Positions 24,001 to 33,108 of a stretch of DNA of 64,000 nt are shown here, one piece after another. Positions within the stretch are counted from its first letter, which is position 1; the number at the start of each line of letters is the position of its first letter. Source of the DNA: Danio rerio (taxonomy: Eukaryota > Chordata > Actinopteri > Cypriniformes > Danionidae); assembly GCF_049306965.1 (NCBI RefSeq), contig NC_133194.1:945001-1009000 (forward strand), written 5' to 3'. The notes below the pieces were generated by a model. That model saw nothing but the letters and a program-made list of their open reading frames with translations. It did no database searches and was not told the origin of the DNA. A program made the position numbers and the translations under genes.

Positions 24001-25037
24001 AACGTAATTATGTGTTTTCCAGAGGCTTTGCATTGTAGAGGCTTAAAAGTCTTTAAACATGTTCAGTAAATTGACTAAAGATGCATCTTTTGCCACTCAA
24101 GTGTCTAAAACCTACACTTAAACATTGTGTTCTTTTCGATAAAACTGTTGTTCTGTGTCATATCCTTCCTCTTTTCCTGAGTTAGATTTCTTCGATTGTC
24201 TGAATTGAGCCGAGAGTTTTGCCTGGTCCTCTAATCCAAACACATTCTATTCTATCATTTACAGAAATGAAAATAATAAAGCTTGCTGACTTTATAACAC
24301 AGTCTTTTACCTGTTCTCTATTCTGTCAACTGCACATGTTATTTTTTGTTGCTTTTAGCATTTTTATCATCTTCATTTGTGAGTCTCAAGTCTCTGACAG
24401 TGATTAAATGTACATATAACAGCAATATAATATCTTCGATCTATTTATTATATTAGTTTTCACTGTATAGATTGGTTCTCTAGCTCTGTAGATTCCTTTC
24501 AGCTATTATTACATATCTGTAATGTTCGTGGGTCTGTGGCATACCAAACTGTTCAAATCTCAGCTTTAAACAGCTTAGAATAGCATGTAAACACTGTGGT
24601 ATATAATTATTACCATAAATATTATGGTATTATTTTCACTGTAGATGCTTCTGTAAGGGTTGAGCTTCAGTATACTGAAATACTGTATAATTATTATCAT
24701 GTATAATAGTTTAGACATGACTAGTAGATATACAAAACGTCTAATAAATCAATCACTGGATTACAAACAAAACAGACTGTTTATTCGTCGTAACTTTAAC
24801 TGTTTTGTAAGTGTTTACAGCTTTTTGAATGTTATTTAGTGCAGTTCGGGTGTAAAGTCTGTTTCGCTGATGTGTATTATTATCATTATTTGATGTATTA
24901 TGGTTGATATTGTGTTTATTATGGTTTATAAGGCTCACCTTCCGTCGAAAAGCATCACCTCTTCCCAGAAATCCCCGCGCAGCTCCAAACACAACCAGCA
25001 ACAGCGAGCAGATTAAACTCACTTTAAACATCGACAT
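15937..25037 (-). CDS. glmp: Glycosylated lysosomal membrane protein (complete, six coding exons)
   Basis: GLMP is a heavily N-glycosylated lysosomal type I membrane protein that protects the transporter MFSD1. Coding exons in transcript order are 24939-25037, 22216-22488, 20356-20550, 19704-19922, 17985-18250 and 15937-16108, giving 407 residues (human 406). A signal peptide opens the protein (MSMFKVSLICSLLLVVFGAA). Family landmarks are SSALVFTR, PPYELQNFVW, SNGSLCLQ, GVTPRGNNS, SIDDEYTPSIF and WKPVAY. Many N-x-S/T sequons are present, including NNTAD, NTTLNQS, NSSQ and NISF. One membrane segment precedes a short basic tail ending in YEPIN, the counterpart of human YQSIN and a tyrosine-type lysosomal sorting signal. 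The introns hold a 72-base minisatellite, a TA run and several DNA transposons. All phases agree; no damage is seen. Confidence 0.97.
16220..16840. repeat. Diverged ~490-base duplication in glmp last intron
   Basis: The landmark AACCAATCATGTTACTTT occurs near 16235 and 16713. Each copy is followed by an AGTATTAAAG segment and an AT-rich stretch. The rest of the intron (16850-17340) is AT-rich with no gene-like signal. Confidence 0.6.
17340..17935. mobile_element. Interspersed DNA-transposon-like repeat, copy 1
   Basis: The core around AGCAATATTAGTGTTGAATTG and TGTGCTGTCATCATG is closely matched by 63080-63390 in this window. Both contain ACAATGACTTGCCTAATTAC and end in a region with AAACAGAAA. 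Family membership is inferred from the copy pair and general familiarity. Confidence 0.6.
18535..19320 (-). repeat. 72-base minisatellite with a CTCF-like core, 11 copies, in glmp intron 5
   Basis: TCTAGTGTCTGAATAAT recurs every 72 bases at 18551, 18623, 18695, 18767, 18839, 18911, 18983, 19055 and 19127, then near 19195 (slightly short) and 19267. Five copies read CACTAGATGGCGCC on the minus strand (ending near 18544, 18616, 18832, 19120 and 19260), close to the CTCF core consensus. The other six have a GGAGAC variant instead. Because 72 is divisible by three, an open frame of 227 codons runs through on the minus strand; it is an artefact. Confidence 0.95.
19960..20100. mobile_element. Fragment of a hAT-like repeat (GATATTG family)
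   Basis: The segment AGAGCTGCACAATATTGGAAG resembles 5215-5400 (AGGGCTGAGCGATATTGGAA) and, inverted, 56445-56515 (ATATTGTGCAGCCCTA). All three look like ends of one fish inverted-repeat family. Confidence 0.5.
20203..20262. repeat. (TA)n microsatellite in glmp intron
   Basis: About 30 uninterrupted TA units. A second TA run lies at 21014-21046. Confidence 0.95.
20700..20800. mobile_element. Partial hAT-like inverted-repeat element
   Basis: A left half only: TCTCAAACTGGATTCCTGG, GAGGGCCGCAGCTC and TAATCAAACACAGCTGATCA match the left half of the complete copies. Confidence 0.65.
21290..21476. mobile_element. hAT-like inverted-repeat element, copy 2
   Basis: Starts CAGGGGTGTCC and ends GGACGCCCCTG, nearly self-complementary. 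It is flanked by 8-base direct repeats TATAAGGG and TATTAGGG. The internal sequence (ACACCGGCCC, CAGGTGTGTCTGATTGG) matches the other copies in this window. Confidence 0.88.
21725..21930. mobile_element. Short inverted-repeat DNA element in glmp intron
   Basis: The ends GGGTTCGCACCAAACA and TGTTTGGTGTGAACCCA are inverted copies of each other. They resemble the ends of the larger element at 55501-56235. Confidence 0.6.
22722..22982. mobile_element. Interspersed repeat of the 'AAGCGCTTCACA' type
   Basis: The TATAGCGCATTTATTG, CCAAAGCGCTTCACAATCA and CCGATAGAGGGACATTC segments are characteristic of a dispersed teleost repeat usually linked with non-LTR elements. The family name is not certain. 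Confidence 0.5.
23161..23402. mobile_element. Mariner-like non-autonomous element
   Basis: The ends TATATGAAGAGTTCATATGC and GCATCTGAACTCTTCATATA are inverted repeats of about 28 bases, both followed inward by AAAAACC on the appropriate strand. A TA dinucleotide borders each end, as expected of Tc1/mariner insertion. Confidence 0.7.
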
Positions 25038-25099
25038 CTTTTAAACTCTGGACACAAAAGCGGAATGAATAAGTGTCATTTCTGCTGTTGTGTTGTAGT

Positions 25100-25180
25100 T
25101 TCACACTCATCCGTCATGTGATCCTTCAGAACTAATGGCTGCTCTGAAGTCACGGCAAAACTGCGCATGCGCAGTAATTC
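25100..25180. promoter_or_regulatory. glmp: Promoter-proximal motifs upstream of glmp
   Basis: TCATGTGA at 25114-25121 resembles a TFEB/MITF-type M-box, fitting a lysosomal gene. TGCGCATGCGCA at 25162-25173 is a perfect palindromic NRF1 site. Both lie within 140 bases of the start codon on a stretch without TATA. Motifs are seen; function is inferred. Confidence 0.55.
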
Positions 25181-25531
25181 ATGTGGGACTCGGATTAAAA
25201 CTCTCAGAAAGAAGTCTAGTCTTGTCTTCACACAAGGGTTGAGAAGATCCTGCTATCCGGGTTGGAAATATTCAGTTTAAAACGGCATGGGCCATTTGTT
25301 TATATTACTATGGTTGTTGTGTTGGCAACTACGGCATTACTACAAAATATTAATGCATATAAATATTCAAGCATTCAAAGACTTGACTATAGTATTTTTT
25401 ATGTGAGTTGTTTTAGTAAATTTTCAGATCACTCGATTTGTTCGACTGTAATAATGTCAATAACTCGTTTTCCGACTCGAGTCCTGGCCCTACACATGTC
25501 CCAATTTTTGCATTTAATCCAGCAGTGAAAA

Positions 25532-25551
25532 CACACACACACAGACACACA

Positions 25552-25604
<53 letters not shown>
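25532..25604. repeat. (CA)n microsatellite between glmp and the Ig-like gene
   Basis: A CA run with a few CAGA interruptions. Apart from the glmp promoter motifs, 25200-25970 shows no other recognisable feature. Confidence 0.95.
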
Positions 25605-25608
<4 letters not shown>

Positions 25609-25976
25609 GTGAATACACTCTAAAATGCTGAAAATGAACATTGGTGTAAATCACACAGAGAAGAAAACAATGAAGAAGAAAAGAACAGAATTGAAATTAA
25701 GGATTTAAATATTTTACATACAGATCCCAGCTATGTAGCTAAATTAATCGCATATAGGTTAAATTAGACTGCAAATTAATGTCTGCAAAGTGAAATTACC
25801 ATTGTTTAGGCCAGGAAATAACTGGACTGTGGGGCACCTGTACAAGTAGGCTTGCCAAGAAATATGCAAAGCTAGTTGACTTTAAGCCACATTCCTTTAA
25901 GGAACAAACTAGTTTACTTGGACTTAACACTGCTCGCTCAGTTTCTATTTCGTCATTACCAATTCATGGAATCTTG

Positions 25977-28900
25977 ATGCCCAGAAGACAACCTGCCATG
26001 TAAGTTTTCACATTTTTAAATAACTTTTTGTTCTTATAACTGCTTTCAGTTTTATTTAGGTATAATTATGGTACACTTTTAGCCTATATTTTGTATTATT
26101 TAAGTATACTTACATTTATTACTCCACCTGATTGGTAGAACGGAAATCATTTTATTGTGTTTGTCCAAAGTAATTTATTAATAGATCTAAATTATTTGAC
26201 TCTTCTTATTGGTTTAACAGTGTTTACTAAAATGCAATTGACAGTGTTAGGCTATGTTACACCACCTAGGAAGAACATTAATTAAATTAATCTATATATC
26301 TTAATTATTAAATGTATAAATTAATGCATTTCAACAGGTTCAAATGGTTGAATCTGCTGCTGCTTCTGCTGCCGCTGTTGATGTGTCTTGTCAGCCAAAG
26401 CGGTTAGTATAATTTAAGTTATATGTTTGTATATAACTTATAATATATATAAGTTATATACAAATAATCAAATAAATCATATTATGCTGTCTTTGTTTGC
26501 AGAAATCACCATTATATCTGTGTCAGGGAAAAGAGGAGGCAGGGTCACCCTGAAATGTGATGTGGTGGACAGTAAGATTTCTATTAGTTTCGAGAGATCG
26601 TCCAAAAACATCCCTCTCTGTCAGAATGAAGAATGTGAGGGTGAACGTGGGCGCGTTTTTAAAAGAGGATCATGTGATATTATCATCAAAGATCTGAGCT
26701 TCAGTGACGCTGGAAGATACTCTTTACATGTCTATTACAAGAATATTCAAGGAGAACTGGAAGGACAAGTCAGAACTTACCAACTTCATATACAAGGTAA
26801 AATCAAGGTCAAAAGTCACTGATCAACATGTGTTTCTAGCCTAGCAATTGTCTTGATATTTCATGCTGGATTCAAAACAACATCAACACTGAATTAAGCA
26901 TTCGAAATGCCACGTGCTAGAGACATCTGCTGGACAGCAGCTTGTAAATGCAACACGCATTAAAGGAGACCTGGTATGCTGCTTTTTTGCAAGATGCAAA
27001 ATAAGTTTCTGAGTGAATGTACATGTGACATTTCAGCTCAAAATAGCACACAAATAATGTTTTACAACTCTCTGAAACTGACCCTTTTATGTGTTGATCC
27101 TATTAAACTTCACTACAGAAATCAAAAACTTAGTTTACGTCTTGCAGATTACATCAGGCAGAAGAGGTCACCTTTAAGTTATATTATATTATTATTATTA
27201 TAAGTTTTATGTATATATAACTTAATATTACATCAGACACATTTAATAAATAATCATTAATCATTTATGCAAATCCTCTAGTGCAGGGGTGTCAAACTCA
27301 ATTCCTGGAGGGCCGATGCCCTGCACAGTTTAGCTCCAACCCTGCTCCAACACACTTACCTGTAGGTTTCAAACAAGCCTGAAGGACTCAATTAGTTTGA
27401 TCAGGTGTGTTTAATTAAGGTTGGAACTAAGGAACTAAGCAGAGCTGCGGCCCTTTTGGAACTGAGTTTGACACCTGTGATATAGAGCATAGTTTGTCAT
27501 TTATATACATCTCTAGGCATATACATGTCTATATGTAATGGAGGCCAGCTAGTAAGTGCTGTGCAGGTAAACCTCACTCCTCTGACCTCTTAAGGTGCTC
27601 TAGCGACAAGTGCTAGGGGTCATGGTCTTTAGCCTCCTTGATAGAGCACCTGACTCCCATGCGGAAGGACATCGATTCGATACCAGCTCGGAGTGGGTTG
27701 GGTGGCGTAGGACTGGCGGTGTTACTTATGCATATGTTTTATTTGTAATTATTAATATACCACAATTTTCATCAATCCACCCCCCCAACCTCATCATTTT
27801 TAATTTTCAATTGCCCCTCCATAAACAATTTTCTAGATTCACCCCATGACCTGTTTTGATTTGTTTGTTTTTGCTCAGATGCAGTTTCTGTGAAGAAAGG
27901 CGATGAGATAAAGTTAGGTGTTCTGTTGCCCAATGCTAATAAAGTGGAGAAAAAATCCAGTGGAGAGTGGATGGAGGTCTGGAGCAGAGATTATGGGGTC
28001 CAGAGTGATCGAATGGCCATCAGAGATGAGAATCTGATTATTAAAGGGTTTATAACCAGTGATGCTGGAACTTATGTAGTTCTGGACCATGAAGGAGAGC
28101 TGTTGATCACGGTGACTTTCAAAGGTAAGAAAACTTTAATGTATTAATTTTAATACATCATGAGGCTAAAGAATAAATTCCTATGGTGACTGATGTTTGA
28201 TATGTTTCTCTTACTACAGATTGTGGCTCTTTAAGAGAATGCAGTGGTAACAAAGAAAATTACCCAAGGGGCACCTATGATGAAAAACCAACTTTTGGAA
28301 GCTGTTTGAAGGAATTCATGTGTAAGTATAGTGTGTCATATTGGAGTGACAAATAAGATCCAAATCTCAGTGATTTTAAGGCCCAGCTCAATGTGACATA
28401 GGAGAGCGCTTTTCCCCACCCACTGAATTGATTGACATGAGCGTATTAACATGTCTCCACAGTAACGCTTATAAACATGCCCACAAAACAGAATTTGCAA
28501 GGCAAATTCTTTTAAAACAGTGCATGTATGGAATGAAGTTAGTAAAATAGCTGTAATTCAAAACTGCCAGTATCGGCACATCCAAATATTGTCTGTATAT
28601 GAGGTTACGTCAAATATACAACAGTATTCCTGGTTTGTGGACATTAAATCTGGTTTATATTGTACAATAACATAGTGGATATCCACACAGCAGTGTAAGT
28701 TATCTTGTGTCCTGTCACATTTGCTTCATCTAAATGTGCAAAACACAACAAATTTAAATGTGTGTGTGTGTGTGTGTGCGTGTACTGCAAACCTTGTAAA
28801 GGCATTTCTCTGTAATTCATAATTTCAGAAAGGCTTGAATAAACTCCACAGCAAATACATGAATAACCTTACTTGGTTTTTTATTTGTAATTCAGCTTCA

Positions 28901-30547
28901 TCCATGTCTGTCTCTGTCACTGACTGCTGTTTATCTGACGTAACAGGAGAAACAGACGTGTTTGTGGGATTGGTGAGCGGGGAGAACCAGCTCATTTACA
29001 TTTAAAGGCACTGGCTACAAAGACAGCTACAATTTTCTTTTATTAAAAATGTATATTTTCAGCAGGGTATACAGTAATAAATAATCTGATAGGGCAGGGG
29101 TCACCAATCTTGGTCCTGGAGGGCCCGTGTCCCTCCAGGGTTTAGCTCCAACTTGCCTCAACACACCTGCTTGGTTGTTTCAAGTATACCTAGTAAGGCC
29201 TTGATTAGCTTGTTCAGCTGTGTTTGATTAGGGTTGGAGCTAAAATCTGCTGGACACCGGCCCTCCAGGAACAAGTTTGGTGACCACTGTGATAGGGGGT
29301 TTGAGCTGAAACTTTACAGAGACATTCTGGAGACACCGAAGAGTTATCTTACATTTTGTTAAAGATGTAAAATAGGAATCCTTTAAAGGGATATGTCAAT
29401 CAAAGATGATGATGAATCAAATGTATCGACTATTAACTCTACCTCGAGTGGTTACAAAACCAACCCAGGCTCATTCTGAAAATGTAGTCCCATGGACGTT
29501 TCTGGAAACCGCGAATTATGTTGCCAGAGGTACGTATGGCTGCATTTCATTTTTTAAGCGAACGCTAAGGGGCGATGTGACGCCATTCCTTTTGGCTAAC
29601 CGACCAGGTTTGAGTATGGGCAAGAGCGGTTCCAGAAATCAGGTAAGACAACAACAGAATCCAAAAAATAAAGTGAATGAGTGAACAACAGGGTGAGATT
29701 GTGGTAAAATCCGAAAAACGTGGTAAAAATCAGACGAGGACTTTTTTTTTTCTGGACGGCTTTTGTAAACCATTGGTTGGGTTTAGGGGAAGTGAGTGGG
29801 TGGGTCAATCTGTAAAATTGGTTGGGTTTAGGGAAGGAGGAGGGTGGGTCAGTCGATTGGCCAGTTGCCCAGTCAATCATTCAGTCATTTAGCTGGTCGA
29901 CAGCGGCCTCTGGTGGGTTTACGTGAGAACAGCGTGGGCACAAACGGCACTTGCGAGAGACATCTGAGATGCAAAAAAGCAAACACAGCGGCCTCTCGTG
30001 GATTCAATCAAAACAAAAACAGCAAAAATAAATACCTCCCGGGACATATTTCGCAGTCTCCAGAAACGTCCACGGGACTACGTTTTCAGAATGAGCCAGG
30101 GTTGTACCAAACTTTAGTAGTTTCTGTCTTCTGTTAAACACAAAAGAAGATATTCTGAAGAATGCTAAAAACATATAACTATTTACTTCCATCATTGGAA
30201 AAACAAATGAAAGGAAGCATTGGAAAACAAAGGAAGTCAATGGTTACAGGTTTCAAGCATTCTTCAAAATATCTTCTTTTGTGTTCAACAGAAAAAAAGA
30301 AACTCTTACATGTTTGGAATATGATTGAATTTTCATTTTTGAGAGAACTATCTCTTTAAGTAAGTGATCAAAAAAAAAAAAAAATGAGTTAACATTTACA
30401 ATTTGTTCTCTCTCCCTAGTTTCCCGCCTTCCTGCTAATAAACATTGGAGTTTTTCAACAAAACTGCAATGCTTTTTTGGTATTTATGCAATTATCGTGG
30501 CTATAGCAATTATTTTCATTTCGCTTTTGGTTTTTCTGAGGAACTGA
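25977..30547 (+). CDS. Two-domain immunoglobulin-like type I membrane protein (not recognised)
   Basis: Exons 25977-25999, 26338-26402, 26503-26796, 27879-28124, 28220-28321 and 30420-30547 join in phase to 285 residues. A signal peptide (core LNLLLLLLPLLMCLV) spans exons 1-2. Exon 3 is a V-like Ig domain (GGRVTLKC, SFSDAGRYS). Exon 4 is a second Ig-like domain (KKGDEIKLG, ITSDAGTYVV). Exon 5 is a 33-residue three-cysteine stalk, and exon 6 a membrane helix (IYAIIVAIAIIFISLLVFL) with only RN beyond it. Domain 1 keeps the B-strand Cys but lacks the F-strand Cys; domain 2 has no Cys. The tail has no ITIM or ITAM and the helix no charged residue. A role as an immune or adhesion surface protein is inferred from architecture. 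AATAAA at 31694-31699 is a plausible poly(A) signal. It could belong to a fish-specific receptor family. Confidence 0.82.
26960..27175. mobile_element. Fragment of a dispersed DNA repeat in intron 3 of the Ig-like gene
   Basis: AAAGGAGACCTGGTATGCTG and ACATTTCAGCTCAAAATAG are landmarks of a dispersed zebrafish repeat. A related 3' part is seen at 29297-29400. Confidence 0.5.
27284..27477. mobile_element. hAT-like inverted-repeat element, copy 3, in an intron of the Ig-like gene
   Basis: Starts CAGGGGTGTCAAACTC and ends GAGTTTGACACCTG, with the family internal sequence. A target duplication is not convincing here. Confidence 0.8.
27625..27702 (+). repeat. tRNA-like segment (SINE head or tRNA pseudogene)
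   Basis: GATAGAGCACCTGACTCCCA followed by GATTCGATACC fits an anticodon arm region and a B box. The A box is poor and the acceptor stem does not pair well, so this is not an intact tRNA gene. Confidence 0.5.
28380..29400. mobile_element. Composite DNA repeat with a nested hAT-like element, last intron of the Ig-like gene
   Basis: The outer repeat includes AAGGCCCAGCTCAATGTGAC at its left and ends near TTTAAAGGG at 29390. A younger element (29095-29289) is inserted in it. Confidence 0.5.
29095..29289. mobile_element. hAT-like inverted-repeat element, copy 4
   Basis: Starts CAGGGGTCACCAATCTTGG and ends TTGGTGACCACTG. It is flanked by perfect 8-base direct repeats TGATAGGG (29087-29094 and 29290-29297), the length typical of hAT insertion. 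Confidence 0.92.
29463..30105. mobile_element. Non-autonomous DNA transposon with long inverted ends
   Basis: AGGCTCATTCTGAAAATGTA at the left end is the inverted match of TACGTTTTCAGAATGAGCCA at the right. Similarity continues for about 45 bases. The interior has no transposase. The superfamily was not assigned. Confidence 0.78.
30118..30325. mobile_element. Palindromic MITE (GAAGATATT type)
   Basis: CACAAAAGAAGATATTCTGA near the left end is mirrored by AAATATCTTCTTTTGTGTTC near the right. TTTCTGTCTTCTGTTAAACA and TGTTCAACAGAAAAAAAG pair as outer ends. This is a very common zebrafish family. Confidence 0.75.
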
Positions 30548-31329
30548 TGTCTACATGGAGAGAGTTTACAGGTACAGTATAGTTGCTTGCTTACTTGAGT
30601 TAAATTTTAATGTTCAAGAGATCTTTAGAAGATTGAGTCACTATATTTATCTTTAATTTACTTGGGTTGGGGAAAAATCAGCTGAGACCTTCAAAATCAT
30701 GTGAGACTTAATGCAGCGGTCATCGACATTACAGTACCGAATAGCATTTTCTGCATTGTTCTCAAAAATATAAGCATTGTTTTAGTGTATGTGGAGAGGG
30801 AAAGTGGCTTTTCTACAAAAGTCAGTCAACTCATAGACAAGGATGTCTTAAAATATTCCTTACAAGCTGTTCACACGCCAATCAGAAAGGAAATAACATG
30901 AAAATTTGAAATATAGAATCCTTGACAGTCATGATATTTTTAGTTTTTATTACAGACCTCATAACAATTCTTTAACATCCTTTATTTTAGTTATTGCTTC
31001 AAAAAGACAGTGGCTTTTAATTTGTGTTTCACATATGGCATGTTTTGACTGCATCTGTATTTAATTTAACACATTATTATTGGCAAATGTGTCACTTGTG
31101 TGGACATCATGTTGGATTAATCATGTGAACTTTTTACATTTTTCTCAGTTTAGATTTTCACGAACTAAAAACTGATCTTTTAGCCTGTATTTACAGATAA
31201 AGTGTGACAAAACTTCATTAAACATTATTTGTAGTGCATAATTCAGTGGCTGAAGATTAAAATGTTACATTTACTTATTTACCTGTAGAGACAATTAATG
31301 TCTTAAGACTTGACAGGCTCTATTTGTAT

Positions 31330-31432
<103 letters not shown>

Positions 31433-31715
31433 AGGATATATGGGAAGAAAAACATTTGAAATATTGTAAAAAAAAAAACTTTTCTTTGCTCTGTCAAACA
31501 TCACCTGAAAATAACTACAATATATGAGCTATATATATATTTTTTTATCTAAGAACTGCATTATGTCCAATTAAATATTCATGTAAAATTTAGCTTTTGA
31601 TTAATAATTGATTGCTTATTAAATATTTTTTCAAATTTGGAAATGAAATAATCTGTATGCAAACTCTGTAATGCACTGTTTTTGTGTGGTTGTAATAAAG
31701 CTTTACTCACTGTTG

Positions 31716-32879
31716 CACTTTATCTAATTTAAAAAGTAAGCTGTTTTATGCATTCTATAGTTTCTTTTATCACTTGGCTGTTCAAGTCCAGGGTTTTGAA
31801 TTGACTCCCTTAGTAGTGTATGGTGCTCCTGAAATAAAATGTTATGTTGCTGATGTTCTGTTTCTAATGTTTGTAAAGCAAACAAAATCTCAGTATCTTG
31901 TAATACTGAACAAATACAGATCAATTCAACAGCCAACCAGAGTAAAACTGGTAGAGGTAATACTCTCATATTGGATTAATTTTGGGAATGGAAAAACTTG
32001 AAAAATACTTACGAATAATACTGAAGTTACTTTATTTTTTCACCCAAGCTGGCCTGCTCATATACTCTTTACTTTAGTAATATTATCAGCTTTTACCTGA
32101 GTAAAATAATCAGTAATTTTTCCAGCTGTGATCAAACCATATGCATATGTATGTATATTTTGCAATATCAGCCTTTGGAAGAGTTTTCTCGTGTCAAATT
32201 CTTGCCACAACCACATTTGTCTCCTTAATATTGAATTTCCTGTATTCTTTGTAAATCTGCTTCAGCATTTGTAATAAAAATGTTAAGAATAAAAATTGTC
32301 ATAAACATTTTCTTGTTTTCTTGACAGGGTTTTTGTTTTTAATCGGATCTCAGTGTAAGGCACTAGCTGCAACTTGTGCAAACAAAAATCTTGCTGGATT
32401 ATAACAATTATGGTAAAAAATTGTGTTCGGAAAGGATATTTCTTACCAATTACAGCAATAATAACCAACCTGAATTAAAACCAAAAACGTACCGGCTTAA
32501 AGTACAGCATTTGTCATCATCCCTTTAATCTACCTAATCTGTGCTAAAGTGCAGATAAAATAAGTTAGAGCTATGCAAGCGTAACTACAGGAAACATCTA
32601 ACTTTGTAGTCTTCTGATTGCAATCTGCACATCGCGTGTACCACAGACACTGGGAATTCACAAAGATTAAATCATCATTATATAACTATGTATGTATCTA
32701 CACTGTAAAAAAGTGATTAGTTCCTATACTTTAAAAAAGTGAGTACACCCGTTGTCAGAATTCAGCCCTTAAACATTGTTTACAGAAAGCAATGGTAAAA
32801 TGTGACAGTCATACTGTATTTAGTTTAAATCCAGCCTTTAACAATCTTTACCAACAAGCCACTAACTGTTGCATAATTT
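31716..32879. other. AT-rich spacer with no recognisable gene
   Basis: I see no coding exon, RNA gene or clear transposon in this stretch between the Ig-like gene and its decayed copy. Confidence 0.5.
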
Positions 32880-32889
32880 TTGCACAGTG

Positions 32890-33035
32890 TTTGCAGAAAC
32901 CATCTCCTATTTACTTGTGGAAGGGAGAAGGGGAGACATGCCACTCTGAAGTGTGATCATGAGGCCAGTGAGATTTCCAATATCCGTTACATTAGACAGT
33001 GTTTAAATTGGAAACCGTGCAACACTCCACCATGC
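32890..33035 (+). pseudogene. Decayed copy of the V-like Ig exon
   Basis: An acceptor-like TTGCACAG precedes a segment whose translation resembles the start of the intact V-like exon: ETISYLLVEGRRGD in one frame, then ATLKCDHEASEISNIRYIRQ in another. Compare EITIISVSGKRGGRVTLKCD at 26503. The two frames show a single-base shift near 32937, and the exon is cut off soon after 33030. It runs almost to the nrm promoter. It is most simply a remnant of a second gene copy in tandem with the intact one. Confidence 0.75.
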
Positions 33036-33054
33036 GGTAACCACGCGTCACTGC

Positions 33055-33108
33055 AGCCGCCCCTTCCGGAAGTATCGTTGCTGTCGGTTTGAAAATATAA
33101 ATATTGTC
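33055..33108 (+). promoter_or_regulatory. nrm: nrm promoter-proximal ETS palindrome
   Basis: CTTCCGGAAG at 33063-33072 is a perfect palindromic ETS-family site, about 40 bases upstream of the nurim start codon, in a locally GC-rich TATA-less stretch. Confidence 0.5.

Noticed and set aside
27625-27702. A possible functional tRNA
   Set aside because: The B box is good, but the A box and acceptor stem are not, and no pol III terminator follows at the right place.
31724-31969. A short frame downstream of the Ig-like gene beginning with a hydrophobic segment
   Set aside because: It is on the opposite strand next to a poly(A) signal of the Ig-like gene and has no splice partners or domain features.
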